From NCBI GenBank assembly GCA_010093605.1, contig MU004188.1, positions 2,128,983 to 2,192,982 of the forward strand: 64,000 nt of DNA, written 5' to 3'. How positions within the stretch are numbered: position 1 is the stretch's first letter; every line of letters starts with the position of its first letter. Positions 32,228 to 43,695 of this stretch are shown here, in pieces. The DNA is from Lophium mytilinum (Eukaryota > Ascomycota > Dothideomycetes > Mytilinidiales > Mytilinidiaceae). Made by a program: the position numbers and the translations under genes. The notes under the pieces were generated by a model. That model was not told where the DNA came from. It worked only from the letters and a program-made list of their open reading frames with translations, and did no database searches.

Positions 32228-32696
32228 AGAGCTGACGTGGACTGCTTGGCCCTGATGATCGGAAGGGAAGGTATCCTGAATCAGGGTGTTAATCACAGCA
32301 TAGCTTGTATCAGAGAGACAAGTGGCTTGGACTACAATGAATCAAACTCAACAGAGTCTCGCTCGTTAATTTGGCAGCGATGAGCATGCGACTATCAGTA
32401 TTCAAGACTGTTCTTTGGAAATGTCCTGAGTTCTCTGGATGACGCCAAACAGCCCTTTCGACTTGCGCCTTCCCTAGAATTCCATCGAGTGAAAGCACAG
32501 CCCACACCAGCGTTTAAAACCTTACTTCCGACCTCCATGACTTCTCACCTCCAAACACCCCAACGCCAACACCATCCATATCGTGCGCAGACTCTCTTGA
32601 GGGAAGTGCAGAGTTGACGACGCTCTGAATAAGGTCAAACGCTTCTGATAATGTTGAAACCGTAGCTAACTTGTTCGACTTTGCAGCTGTTCGGCC
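32228..32696. other. Intergenic between genes D and E
   Basis: No gene. The sequence just before 32697 ends in CTTTGCAG, so a 5' UTR intron of gene E is likely but its donor is uncertain. Confidence 0.4.
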
Positions 32697-33164
32697 ATGG
32701 AGTCCAACACGACAGAAATACCACTGGACATTGCCACTAGGGAAGCCGTCAGAGCCCTTCAAGGCCGTCTTGAGGTAGACACAACCTTCAAAGGTCGCAT
32801 GCCCTTCCACGTACTCGACACTTGTCTCAGCAACGGTCGCGCGGAACAATACACCATAGGAGATGTCACGAGGTACATCACAGACTGGATTGGCCCGAAA
32901 CTTTCCAAAGCCGGATGGGATCGGCTGATACCGGGTCTAAGAAGCACGCTACTCGTGCTCCTCGTCGCGCGAGCTATCGACAACGAGCTCGAGCAGAACG
33001 GAACCTTGGAAGATATGGTTTACGCGGAAATGTTGGCATTCGTCTTGAGGTTCGGCAACGTGGATAGGAAGAAGGTGGTCCTCTACCTTTACCTCAAGCA
33101 CCACGACATGATCGAGTCGGTGACGGAGAACAAGATAACATTCGCAGCCGACTTGGTGGGCTAA
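32697..33164 (+). CDS. Helical-domain gene E
   Basis: 155-residue single-exon frame starting MESNTTEIPLDIATREAV. The family domain fills almost the whole protein: LQGRLEVDTTFKGRMPFHV, YITDWIGPKLSKAGWDRL, LLVLLVARAIDNELEQN, YAEMLAFVLRFGNVDRKKV. FKGRM and FGNxxRK are shared with gene F, its closest neighbour in sequence and position, suggesting a recent tandem duplication. Diverged ~100-bp repeat units lie 270 bp downstream. Confidence 0.8.
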   Translation: MESNTTEIPLDIATREAVRALQGRLEVDTTFKGRMPFHVLDTCLSNGRAEQYTIGDVTRYITDWIGPKLSKAGWDRLIPGLRSTLLVLLVARAIDNELEQNGTLEDMVYAEMLAFVLRFGNVDRKKVVLYLYLKHHDMIESVTENKITFAADLVG

Positions 33165-34025
33165 GAAGGCGACTAGTTGTCCATATTTCACTAGGCTATG
33201 TGCGTATGAGGTTCGTCGAGGGGACAAACTTGATCCATCCGTCTTCCCTTCGCTTCTGAATAGCACTTCAATCAAACTGCTTTGCTGCAACGACTTACTC
33301 TGCTCTTGGCACGTGACACTTCAAAACTTCGTCTTTTTGGCATGAGCGCTGAGTCAGGTTCACAGTCCTAGGCCTCAAGTCTGGGCACACAGACTCATTA
33401 CAGCTTGGCTCCATCTTACCCACTAAATACCACCGCTAGGGGTAGCCTAGCTGCTGAGTAGGCAATCAGTCAAGAGGCAGTCTAATATACACTGCTGGAA
33501 GCTTGACATTGACCTTGAGTTTGAGAGTCCCTGTGGGGGCATCTCAAGCAGTGGCGTACTAGTGTGCCTAGATTTGTGGCCTTTCACTGTACCTTACGCG
33601 CGTTTCATGTCCTCTCAGGAGCACCTAAAGGACACAGTAGACGATCAACTTCACTCTTGCATTCTGTCTTGTTTACATAGGCCTGATATGCCTCTCCTTG
33701 GTACACTTCCGTGAATATCCAAGATGGAGATGAAATTGAGATCAATCTGTGAAGGCAGACGTGCCGAACAATGTCACCGATCCAATGTTCACCTGACTTA
33801 CTCGGGTAATGGTGCACGGGCCTAGGCCGCCTACTTGGGACGCGTCGCGGACTTCTTCAGCTCAACTCTCCACTCCTCAGCTTCAAACCTCACTCACCAC
33901 AAGCAAGACCACAAAGGTCGCGCCACAGACTACAAAAAGGCACTCAAGCTCGCTCTGAGGTAAGCTCTCACCCACACCCCATATAGGAGAACATTTTCCA
34001 ATGCGGCCTCTAGTCCTAACAAAAC
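33165..34025. other. Intergenic with repeat units
   Basis: Contains CACGTGAC at 33310 and one or two diverged units of the 107-bp repeat (33428-33550). A GTAAGC donor near 33960 may start a 5' UTR intron of gene F. Confidence 0.5.
33428..33550. repeat. Outlying diverged unit(s) of the 107-bp repeat
   Basis: Shares with the array at 34.7-35.2 kb the order: CCACYGYAAGG-like start, TCA-G-CAAACGG-like middle, then TTGACATTG and GAGTTTTG-like end, before a second CTGTRRGG start. Similarity is visible by eye but far from identical. Confidence 0.4.
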
Positions 34026-34502
34026 ATGCCGTCTAAAATCGCCAAAGCGCCGAAACCAGCCCTCCCCGACACCATTTCGGCCCTCAACGATCGCCTCTGG
34101 GATGACTTAACATTCCAAGGCCGCATGATGCACGTCACCATCGCCTCCGCGTATGACTTCAAGGCAACTCTGCCGGAGCACGAGGACGAAGTCAACGCCC
34201 GTATGAGGTCTTGGATCATTGCACGATACTTCCCCAAGCTAAATGCACTCGAGATAGCGGTGCTCCAGTCAACCAGTCAGAATCTTGGTGCCGCGCTGTG
34301 GGCTACGCTCAAAGACGCCTTCAAGCAGTCGCCGTTGGAAGAAGATGTCATCTTTACCGAAATGTTGGCATTCGTGATGAAGTTCGGAAACGACACGCAG
34401 AGGAAGTCGATGCTATACATGTACACCGTCAACCAAGGCCTGGAGGGTTGCTTCACGCGGAAGATGAGGGAGAAATACATGAAGGTTACGAATGTGGTCT
34501 GA
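34026..34502 (+). CDS. Helical-domain gene F
   Basis: 158-residue single-exon frame from MPSKIAKAPKPALPD. Family motifs: LNDRLWDDLTFQGRMMHV, YFPKLNALEIAVLQ, FTEMLAFVMKFGNDTQRKSM. Compared with gene E, the W-x2-PKL motif appears as RYFPKL. It ends in a basic tail (TRKMREKYMKVTNVV). Last member of the left block; immediately 3' lies the tandem repeat array. Confidence 0.8.
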   Translation: MPSKIAKAPKPALPDTISALNDRLWDDLTFQGRMMHVTIASAYDFKATLPEHEDEVNARMRSWIIARYFPKLNALEIAVLQSTSQNLGAALWATLKDAFKQSPLEEDVIFTEMLAFVMKFGNDTQRKSMLYMYTVNQGLEGCFTRKMREKYMKVTNVV

Positions 34503-34682
34503 GTGGCGCCAGGCGTGTGAGATGGAGGGGCAGTACGAAGTATGAACAGTCGAGATGTTAATGAAGGAGAATTCTGTACTCTCAGCTAGTAGTTGCAATC
34601 GACCGACTCAACTACGAACATTATCTCATGCTTGCACTGTGACTAGAACTCGTGAGATTCGTGGACCTCTCTTGCTGTCTAG

Positions 34683-35205
34683 ATGCCACTGTTAGGAGTA
34701 CCTCAAGTAGCACGCCTTCACTCAGCAAAATGGCAGCTCTGATATGTATCTAGAGTTTTCCTACCTCAATACCAGTGTAAGGAGTACCCCAGCCAGCGCA
34801 TCTCCAACAAGGCAAACGAAAGCCTCATAACTACTGTATAGATTCTGACATTGACTTCGGGGTTTTGCTTAACTGATGCCACTGTATGAAGTACTACAGC
34901 GAGCATATCTTCAGCTAGTCAAACGGTAGGCCTATATCCGCTGCATAGAGTAAGATATTGTAACTAAAGTTTTGTATTGTCGATACCACTGTATGGGGCT
35001 GGCCGGCACGTCTGGAGTCGGTCAAACTAGAGCCCTGATATTGTATTTAGAGTCTTTCTATCTCGACGCCACTGTAAGGAGCACCCCAGCCAGTAAGTCA
35101 TCAGCCGGTCAAACGGTAGCGCTATATCTATTGCGTAGAATTTGACATTGTTTTCAGAGTTTTGAAATATTCATACCACTGTAAGGGGTACTCCAGTGGA
35201 TGGAG
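34683..35205. repeat. Tandem array of ~107-bp units, six copies
   Basis: Unit starts (CCACTGTA or close) occur at 34686, 34772, 34879, 34986, 35069 and 35176, giving spacings of 86, 107, 107, 83 and 107. Each unit has CCACTGTAAGGAGTACCCCA, then CAGCCGGTCAAACGG-like, a TATATC...GCGTAGA stretch, TTGACATTG and AGAGTTTTG. The two short units lack about 22 bp. Related single units appear at 33.4, 51.7 and 57.2 kb. It encodes nothing. Confidence 0.75.
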
Positions 35206-35619
35206 AATTGGAGCGACAAAATATGTGAGGAATTTAGAGGATTCAGATGGTTGTGACGCGATGAATGGATCCCGATGAGGTTGAGATAGAAGTAAGTCAC
35301 GTCAGCACCCGCTAGCGCCGGAACCAGTCTAGCGTTTCGCCTCAACTTTGCTCCGCCTCAACCTCATCCCTTCATCATCTCAGCCCCTCGTCCGCGAATG
35401 AAGATGAGAATACGACCATCGCATGCAGTCATCCGTCATTTTTCTCTCGGCGCCGCGCTTTATGCTTCCTATTTCATCTCCAGCTGACGCCTGCTTATAG
35501 ATCGACGTCGCGGCGCTTCGGGGGCCTCCAGTCGAGATGTCTAAAAGCTAGAGCATTCGGAACATCGCTTTCTCATACTTATCACTTTTTTAATTTGATT
35601 TACGCACTTTTCCATCATC
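35206..35619. other. Promoter region of the Zn2Cys6 gene
   Basis: No frame. Pyrimidine-rich and T-rich immediately before the start codon at 35620. Confidence 0.4.
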
Positions 35620-37662
35620 ATGATCATCCAGTCGGGTCGGGTTCTGACACCTCGACCAACCCAAAAACGTTCCCGGGCAATTTACCAATGCACCGAGTGC
35701 CGCCAGCGCAAGATACGGTGTAGCAAGTCCTGTCCTCGGCCTTGTTCAACGTGTGTGCAGTTCTCCCGGACCTGCATATATACATCTCAGACCACTGGCA
35801 GCAAGAACTCCAGCGCCCCGAGTACTGATAGCTCGCCATCTGAAGCGATTTGCGCTCCGGAATCGGTGTACCCAGCAGAGGCTCCATTTGCGGCCTCTCC
35901 GGATGTTTCATCTATTGCATCTACCGGAGATACATGTTCTTCACGTCCTGCTCTCAATGATGTATGCCTCCAGCTGGGGAAGCTCAGCATCACCGAGCGG
36001 ATTGGGGGTATATTGCGACCGGACATGGTCAGGATATTGGACGGCATCCTCTCCAAAGGAGCAACACCGCATGCTGGTGAACTCCAATTCCCAAACTGGA
36101 ATCCAGTTTGCACCCCGCTGGTGGCTTGGTTCAAGCCTCTTCCTTTGGTTTCCCTCATTCGTTCAGGCCCGACGATCGGCGAGGAAACCCCGTACTTTCC
36201 CACGCGCGCAGAATGCGACATTCTCACACACCAGTACTTCTTAGCAGTCGATCCTATCTCGCATCTGCTCTATAGATCTTCGTTCGAACTTCAGGTCAAC
36301 GAAGTTTTCGAGAATCTCCATCAGCCAGGTCTTATCGCGGCGAAGACTTTGATCTTGGCGGTATGCTTTGCTGCCGCAACTAGCATGCCGTTTCTTCAAG
36401 TTCAATTGAAGCTCACGATGTCGAAACCCGCTTTGGTAAGTAAGCTGATTGCAGCCACCGAGTCATATCTACAGACTGGAGATGTCTTAAGTTCCTCCGA
36501 GATGACTATGCTACAGGCCGTATGCGTTTATCTTGTCAGGGCCCCGATCACGAAACAATCAGGATGAGGCTAACTTATACAGATGCCCCAATGCCGTGCG
36601 GAGATATCTCGGTCACATTCCGTCTTCGTCGGAGCGCTTATCCGCTCAGCGCAGATTGCCGGCCTCGATCAACTATCGACAGGAAGTAGTCCCGAGCAGA
36701 TTCAATTAAGACGACTAGTGTGGCATCAGCTCGCATTCTACGATCTTAGAACAGCCGAGGCCCAGGGTCCGAGTCCGATGCTCGCCCCATATACTGGGGA
36801 GATGCAGTATCCTGTGAACATATCTGATAAAGATCTAAACGTTGTACTGGACTTATCCCCGAACTTCGAATTTACCCAGGCCACCTTCTCGTTGATTCGA
36901 TACGAATGTTACGACATCCATAGACAGATCTTTCGCGACCGCGAGAGAATGAGACGAGGGCAGGTGGGGTTTTTAGACGTTTTGAAGTCTATTGACCGAA
37001 GACGGCTTTACATTGAAAACACCTATTTGCAATTTCTAGACGAAGGGGTACCAGTGCAAAAATGCGCCAAGATGGTTGCTAGGCTGCTGCTTGCCCGATG
37101 CAAGACCATGACAATCCACGAGCAGGTCCTGAAGCACGGTGATCGCATACTACGCGAAAGGTGAGGCAGATGGATTTACTCTCTTTCCCTGACACTAACC
37201 CTTTTCAGGTTCGTTCAATGCGCTTTGACAATAATCGAAAGCGGAGCGCTGCTCGAGACAGATCCAGACCTGGCAACATGGGCGTGGTATGCTGGGGCGT
37301 ATCAGCAATACCACAGTCTACTCGCTCTTATCGTGGACCTTTACCAAGAACCAGATATGGCAGACCGTGAAAGGATTCTTGCCATGGCGGACCATGTCTT
37401 TGGAAGCTCGGAGGCCATGAGTAGCCACGAACGATGCGGCATGGTAATACGAACCATCAGAGACAAGCTAGAGGTACTATTAACCTCACGAGGTTTCAGC
37501 AATGTTACCGAACCGCTGGCGATGGGGCTTGTGGATGATTCGCAATCTCCTTTATCGGAGCAATTGGCTTGGGGGGAGGGCACCTTCGCTGGAGACGACC
37601 AATTCGCGGAATACCTTGACAGCATCGATTTTAGCAATTCGTGGTGGCAGCTATCGTCCTGA
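35620..37662 (+). CDS. Zn2Cys6 fungal transcription factor
   Basis: Exon 1 begins MIIQSGRVL and ends at 36519 or 36534; exon 2 36583-37160; exon 3 37209-37662. Either first donor (GTATGC, or GTCAGG 15 nt later) keeps frame, giving 643 or 648 residues; alignment to family spacing favours the later one. Residues ~24-52 hold the binuclear cluster CTECRQRKIRC then CSTCVQFSRTC, spaced as in GAL4-type proteins. The middle region (TRAECDILTHQYFLAVDPIS, MLQAVCVYL, LIRSAQIAGLDQ, VWHQLAFYDLRTAEAQG) is the fungal-specific transcription factor domain. It may control neighbouring genes such as the glyoxalase-like gene, but this is conjecture. Confidence 0.9.
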
Positions 37663-38477
37663 TATCACCAGAACTCACTTAGTTTCCCGCCTCATCTTGG
37701 GATTAGCGTCTCAGATATATAACCTCTCGTCAGTTTCACAGCGCGCAACGCAGCGTGAGGGTACAGCCATGCGCACTTGCAGATGCACCCCCGAGTTCAG
37801 AAATCACAGTCCCGAAGACATTACCCGCAAGATCCACAACAAATCACAATCATAACTCTTCCTGCACCCTCTTCAAGATAAAACGGATGCGCTAATACAG
37901 TCGGGACGTATTTAGGCGTTTCAGGAAATTCCAGGATGGCCAGGGCAGATCGCATTGGATCCTCGATTTTGGATATCTAGGGCGCGTCTGCAAGCGAACA
38001 TCAACCTTCAATCCGGTTCCGGGATGATCGCCGCTACAATAGAATTCCAGTGGTTGAAGAAAGTGTTGCATGCGATGCAATCGAGCTCTTAGCGTCTTGG
38101 AGACCGGGGCGTTGGGGGAGATATTCAGAATTCACGCAGGGAAAAGGCAGTCTTTGACGTCGATCCTGTCCACTCCTTTCGGCCGCTCGTAAAGTTTTGG
38201 CGAATCGTACGCTCGCGTTATCGGCCGGTAAGACGCCAAGCAAGCTAACCGGTAAGGCTGATGGGGCTGAGACGACGCCGCACGTGACTTTCGGTCCGAA
38301 AAACCAGCGAGCCGTCTATCTTCATTATATATATAAAGTACTACGACGGGCTGTATGTCCTCTCTTTTACCGCAACTCATTGTGTTCATCGTAAAGACGC
38401 CAAGTCTCTGTAACTAGACGCCCCTCATCATTCTGCGCACTCATTTTCAATCGCCTTCAATCCCACCTTTCGCCACC
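37663..38477. other. Intergenic, with promoter of the VOC gene
   Basis: No gene seen. Contains CACGTGAC at 38281 and a TATATATATAAA box at 38326. Confidence 0.5.
38326..38337 (+). promoter_or_regulatory. TATA box of the VOC/glyoxalase gene
   Basis: TATATATATAAA, 140 bp upstream of the start at 38478, with CACGTGAC 45 bp further upstream. A plausible core promoter. Confidence 0.5.
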
Positions 38478-39188
38478 ATGATCCCCCCCTTTTCAACTCT
38501 CCTCAGTCTACTGGGTACCTTCTCTGCTCTTTTTGCTCTATCCTTTTCTTGCGTCCCGCCCCAGGCTCGCGGCCAATCTCCTGTCACCATCGGCACAGAC
38601 GGCCCCGCCGATCCCGCAACCGTCGGCTTCAACCTCAACCATATCGCCATCCAGATCAGCAACATCACCGCCAGCCGCAAGTTCTATGGCGAGGTCCTAG
38701 GCCTGCGCCATATCTTCACCTTTGAAGCCTCCGAAGATTTCGCGGTCGTGTACATGGGGCATGCACAAGGCGGGCGGAACGGAACCGGATATCAGACTGG
38801 AGCAGAGATGGCGCGGGACCAATGGAACTCGGAGGGATTGCTTGAGCTTGTTTGGTCGAGCGTGAGTATCTGGAATTGTAGTCTGTTTCTTTGGCTCAAG
38901 CGCTAACGATATCGGTAGCAAAACAAACATATCGATTCCGCTGTCTTTGGCATGTCGCATCTCGGCCTCGTTGTGCCGGATATCCAGGCTTTCCAGGATC
39001 GGCTCCTTGCGCTGAAGATTCCGGTCGAGAAGAAGATCGGTGAGTTGCCGAAGAAGGACTTTGGTCTTTATTTTGGCTTGCATGGGGAGAACCCGGTTTT
39101 GCCGCCGGCGTTGAAGCAGCCGATTTCGGGGTTTGTGTTTGTGAGGGACCCGGATGGGTATTTGATTGAGGTGCAGGTGCAGCAGTAA
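38478..39188 (+). CDS. Glyoxalase I-like VOC protein with secretory leader
   Basis: Exons 38478-38861 and 38919-39188 (57-nt phase-0 intron) give 217 residues. Residues 1-32 are a hydrophobic leader (LLGTFSALFALSFSC), so entry to the secretory pathway is likely. The rest is one two-module VOC domain: NHIAIQISN...FYGEVLGL, LLELVWSS, then HLGLVVPDIQAF and DPDGYLIEVQ. His of NHIAI, Glu of LELVW, His of SHLGL and Glu of LIEVQ match the four metal ligands of lactoylglutathione lyases. Cytosolic glyoxalase I has no leader, so substrate and location may differ. Methylglyoxal detoxification is the nearest known activity. Confidence 0.85.
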
Positions 39189-39557
39189 GGAGCGCCATTG
39201 CAGTTTTAAGCATTGAGGTGTAACGGGGGACTGAGAATGTCGAAGCTGTTCGAATAAGTTCTCTCTGCCCTGATGGCTTTCCAAGGTAGTCGCATATCGA
39301 CACAGTTGATCCATCGCCTTGCATTTAGCATATCCATACTATTTTGACTTTCTTAAAATAATTTCTCGATACTTTCATTGTCAACATCCTAAGTACTTGA
39401 CTTCCAGATCCGTGCGAGGCGAGCTAATCAGATGCTCGCTTCCAATTTGTTTTGTTTTCTCCTAGCAGGCTCACGTAGTCACGCGAATGCGAAGCTCTTC
39501 ACGCTTTGCAGGTTCCGCGCTACCTCATCACCACCTCCCAGCCTATGCAACCTTACT

Positions 39558-40580
39558 ATGGCAGGGCCTAGTAGCAGCTTCAGTCCCACTGGCGAGACTT
39601 CTTTGAGATCGCCTGCGCCAATAATCACCGAACCTAATGCCGACTCCCCTTGCACTCTCTGGGCCCTGGGTCTCAGCGAATACCTCAGAGTCCTCCGCGA
39701 CAACGGGTTCTGGGACGTAGATACACTTCTGGAAATCACCGACGATGACATGACTGAGCTCGGATTCAATCTGGGTCATCAGCGCATCATGCAGCGGGAG
39801 ACTGCCGCCGCGGCATTGCAGGAGAAAAAGTCTCGCATCAAGCCCGAGAGCATGGCGCTCGGATACCTATCTCGCATACTCAACGACCTTTTTCTCTACA
39901 GATACAAAGCAACTCTCGAAAACAATGAATTTCACAACTGGCCCACCGTTCTCGAGATCACGGAGGGCGATCTCAAGCAGCTGGGGTTCAAGATTGGGCA
40001 CCGGCGCCTCTTGCAGCGGGAGATTGCGATTGCGCGCGGTCGGTCTGGCCAAGGTGCGATGGAGTCTAAACAACTTAGGAGAGAGTCTTGTGGCAACGAC
40101 GATTCGGTGAGTAAGTCAGCGGACAAGGTGTCTTCTATTTCACTGGATATCGACTTCTAACAAGGCGATTCCCAAGACCTCAACTCCTGTTCGTTCGCGT
40201 ATCGTCTCTTCGCCCAACAAGGACTCAGAATTCCTAAACTGCTGTTAAAAAGGCTCCACAAGTTCAACGATACCAAGACAGATACTTGTAACAAATTCCT
40301 TTGCCAGTATGGACTAAGTCCTACTGAAGAAACGCAACAGCTTTTCTGGATGTTTGAGGCATCGAAGGTCCAGCGGGTTCGAAACTGCCGGCGAACTCTG
40401 GAAGCCAAAAATACCGATAGAGACGGTATCCTAACAGATACGAACAGATTAGCTTTACAAGATATGCTTTACACAGTCTTCAGGATCGATCGGTCCGGGG
40501 ACAACATTGACGGCGGTAATGTAGATGGATCTCGCGCCTGCAAAATCAGCTCCGAGATGGGTCTTCACCCGCAGAAATAG
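39558..40580 (+). CDS. SAM-array gene 1: two SAM domains plus helical tail
   Basis: Exon 1 39558-40110 and exon 2 40165-40580 (donor A|GTAAGT, branch TTCTAAC, acceptor CAAG, phase 1) encode 322 residues. The upstream in-frame ATG at 39432 is less likely, because the paralogues start just before the SAM. The two SAM domains are GLSEYLRVLRDNGF...ITDDDMTELGFNLGHQRI (~30-85) and YRYKATLENNEF...ITEGDLKQLGFKIGHRRL (~105-160). Exon 2 has FLCQYGLSP and QLFWMFEASKVQRVRN, matching the second exon of other members. SAM domains mediate protein oligomerisation or RNA binding. Partners unknown. Confidence 0.8.
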
Positions 40581-41037
40581 ATGCATGCAGCAAATAGGGC
40601 AGACTTATGAACCACCACGGAACGCAGGCCTTTGGAAATACTGTATGAAGCTGTATTTATCCTCTCTAGTAGCTCGTGTGCCATCAATTCATCACTGTCT
40701 CGGGTGACTCTGAGGTCAACCAGTGCATATATTGTCTGACATCATGCTATTCTCACTCTTTGAATCTTGAAAATATTTGGAAGGACTTCACTTGGGCATT
40801 CTTGGTGACCATTATGAGGGGTTTTGGGCGTAACTGTGACAGACCTTGATTTTCCATCCTGAGCAAGAGCTCGCTCAACGAGCCCTAGTTGGGACCATTT
40901 CCTTTACGGACAACAGTTATCAATCAACCAACAAGCTTGGCTAGCACGCCGCTGACCGTTCCTCCTCACTTCCGTATATATATAGTCTTCCACCTCAACT
41001 TCTCCTCCACCAACTTTACAACCACCAACTCTTCATC
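40581..41037. other. Intergenic with TATA box
   Basis: No gene. TATATATA at 40975-40984 precedes SAM-array gene 2 by about 55 bp. Confidence 0.5.
40975..40984 (+). promoter_or_regulatory. TATA box of SAM-array gene 2
   Basis: GTATATATAT-type sequence followed by a pyrimidine-rich leader and the start codon at 41038. Spacing suits a short 5' UTR. Confidence 0.5.
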
Positions 41038-42003
41038 ATGATGGAGCTCAAGCCTATCCTCGAGTGCTTTGGGCTCGAAGCATATCACGACGTGCTCATC
41101 AGCAACGGATTCGAGCAATGGGAGACGGTTCTTGAGATCACAGAAGAAGACTTGAACGCGCTGGAGTTCAAGCGTGGACACCGCCGTCTGCTGCAGCTCG
41201 AGATCGCTCACTACCGCGAACATCCGATTGAAGCAGCGAAGGAAGCCGGAGAAGGATCTGGGAAAAAGCGCAAAGCGAATTCTCAAGGCAAGTACGCTAC
41301 AAATCGAACGACGTATCTGTGCTAATTTCAGGTACTACCAGGCGGACCTGCTGCAAAGGTTGTCAAGAGGCCAGCTGGTGGATCGGAGCAGGTAGATGCG
41401 CTAGGTATGCCATCATTAACTCTTCGTCCTTGCTCTACTCACTCTAAATATAGGCCAGCCTATTGCCAAAGCCATACAGAAGGCTTTCCAGGGACCCACC
41501 AATGCTAGCGGCGATGATGATTCAGGTAAGCAGCTTCAGTAGCATTTGTTCGTTGGCTTATGTACTCACCAAAACAACGCTTAGATCATCAAGCCCATAT
41601 GGCGCTGAGGACTCTTTTCATTCAAGCCCGCAAGACAGGAAAGAAAGAGTTCGAAAAGTTCATCAGCTATGCCGATCTCATTCCCAACTACAAGGTTCGC
41701 CAGTTCTTCTGGTTCTGCAAGGGCGCTGAAATGCGAAAGAACTCCAGCGACCACGAACTCGACCGTATCTGGAAGGCTGTAAGGGCCTTGATGGAGGAGG
41801 TGGGTTCGATCAGGGAGCCAACCATTGGCGACCTAGAAGATCAATGGGATAGGTACCGATACGCCACGGGTATGCGAGAAGCAGTCAATAAAATCCTAGG
41901 CGGCAATGAGGAGAAAGAGGAGGAACTGTCCAAAGATTTGAATCTCGATATTACTGACTATATCGGTGACGACTCGCCCACAGACGTCGGATACGGATGG
42001 TGA
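41038..42003 (+). CDS. SAM-array gene 2
   Basis: Exons 41038-41287, 41342-41404, 41454-41525 and 41585-42003; all introns are phase 1 and the product is 267 residues. The first intron is best read as GC-AG (AAG|GCAAGT...ACCAG), because normal GT choices break the linker. The SAM domain is at ~5-58: LECFGLEAYHDVLISNGF, ITEEDLNALEFKRGHRRLL. The linker is basic. The C-terminal module has FEKFISYADLIPNYKVRQFF and a final helix GMREAVNKILGG. The first codon could be either of two adjacent ATGs (41038 or 41041). A TATA box lies 55 bp upstream. Confidence 0.8.
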
Positions 42004-42571
42004 GAAGAGGTGGTCAGTCTGAAGGTAGAGTGCACGTGGCCTCAGCTTCGAGCTAGTTCCGGTTTCCTCAACTTGCGTTTAAGCGTTGGAGAGAGGTTTT
42101 GATGGGCCTAGGAGAGTGGAGTCGAAGACTCGAAAGGCCTGGAGTTGACTCAGCGAGCTATCATTATGCAGCTATGCTCACATCTTAGCATCTACCAAAG
42201 ACCATCAGTTGTTCCCCGATCTTTCCATCTATGTGCGAGATCTTTCTGCCGGGTTTAGATCCGTTTCCTCAACATTTTTTCTTATTCCTGTAAATACCGG
42301 GGCAAAGGTGTAAAATCAGATTGCCGCCGCTGAATGTGGCTCGATACCTCTTAAAAAGGTAAGCAGCATCCATTCTGATTGATCAGAAGTCCCAGCGGCC
42401 TAGGGTAGCGCCATCCAGCACTGGTAAAGTCACTGGACGATAGCAAAACATCATTGGCACGGAGAAACAGCTTCTCTGCCATATTGCCTGCCTGGCACGA
42501 GACGCGTCTCAAATTGCTCCAGTGCCCACTTCTTGTCTTTCGAACAGCCGTCCAACGACATTCAAGTCACC

Positions 42572-42690
42572 ATGGCAGACCTCGCATCCATCCTCGAGTA
42601 GCTCGGCCTGGAGAAATGCCATGAAACGCTGATCAGCAACGGCTTCGAGACCTAGCGCTGATTTCTCTTGATTACAGAAACCGTTTTGAA
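42572..42690 (+). pseudogene. Dead SAM-array copy (3)
   Basis: Starts like the live copies (MADLASILE) and continues LGLEKCHETLISNGFET, the first half of a SAM domain. It has a TAG after residue 9 and two more stops just after the SNGFET motif, then loses similarity after LLITE. No second exon can be recognised downstream, though 42690-42935 is open without family features. A clear pseudogene of the tandem array. Confidence 0.75.
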
Positions 42691-43695
42691 GATAGTTGAG
42701 TGTCGAAGTCAGTCACTGCTGCATGGTGCAGGATGAGATTGCCGTCTATCGCAGAGTCGAAGGAAGTGCGCTTCTAGATGTGCAGAACGCCTACTATCCG
42801 AGTCGATGTAGATACCTGAGCGTCTTGATATTTGATGCTCACAGCCGTGTAGGGCGAAGACTAAGCCTTGGAACTTTCGCTCTTCAAGCTTACGCCGGCC
42901 AAAGCCGTCCCATCCCCCACGTTTCGATGTAAGGCATCACGAGACTCTTCGGCCCTGAGCAGCGAAACTTCGAGCATTCCCTCCATCACCAGTACCTTCG
43001 ATCAAAGGAGTCGGCACACGAGATCTTTTGGATGACGCAGGCGGTGAAGCTAGCAAGGATTCGTGACTCTAGAGGAATTAAAGGTAGGAGTGTGTAGAGT
43101 ATGCTCAGAGGGTTTACGCATTGGGCCTTATATGCACCATTTTCGTCCAATAAATGATATAGCTAGCTGCACCGGGTATGCAGAAGTCCACTAGTACTCA
43201 CGAAACGCATGTGAAAGAGCCAACCAAAACTTACGTGATCACCACGCCCTTCATTAGTAACAATGCGGCTTGGTCACTATGTTTATGCCTTCTTGTCACG
43301 CTCCGTGGTGTGTTTACCACTTTGCAGAACCAGAACAAAGGACGGTCTAACTCGGATACTCTTTATTGCATATAAAGTCTGCTGAGCATGGTCCAAGGCA
43401 CTCTAGCATGGCTTGAAACTCCAAATGGGAATGTCAAATCCTCAGGGGCGTATATCAGAGGGCTACTCGAGTGATCGATTTCAGACCACCAACAAAGGTC
43501 TAGAGTACTTGAAGAGACGGTGCCCCATGTCGGTGCCAACACTTCATTTCTTCTTCGCCTCCGAGACCCAGCCACGCGAGTCGTGGGAGTCATTACTTTG
43601 TCCCACTCCCTATAGTAGCGCCTCACTTCACCAACGAGTCCCTCTCTCTTCACAACATCACCCTCGAGCGGTCCGACATCTTCCACGACTACACC
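42691..43695. other. Degenerate 3' part of copy 3 and intergenic DNA
   Basis: No functional frame. The segment 42695-42935 is open but unlike the second exon of the array. The remainder is featureless apart from the leader of gene 4, which is C-rich before 43696. Confidence 0.4.
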
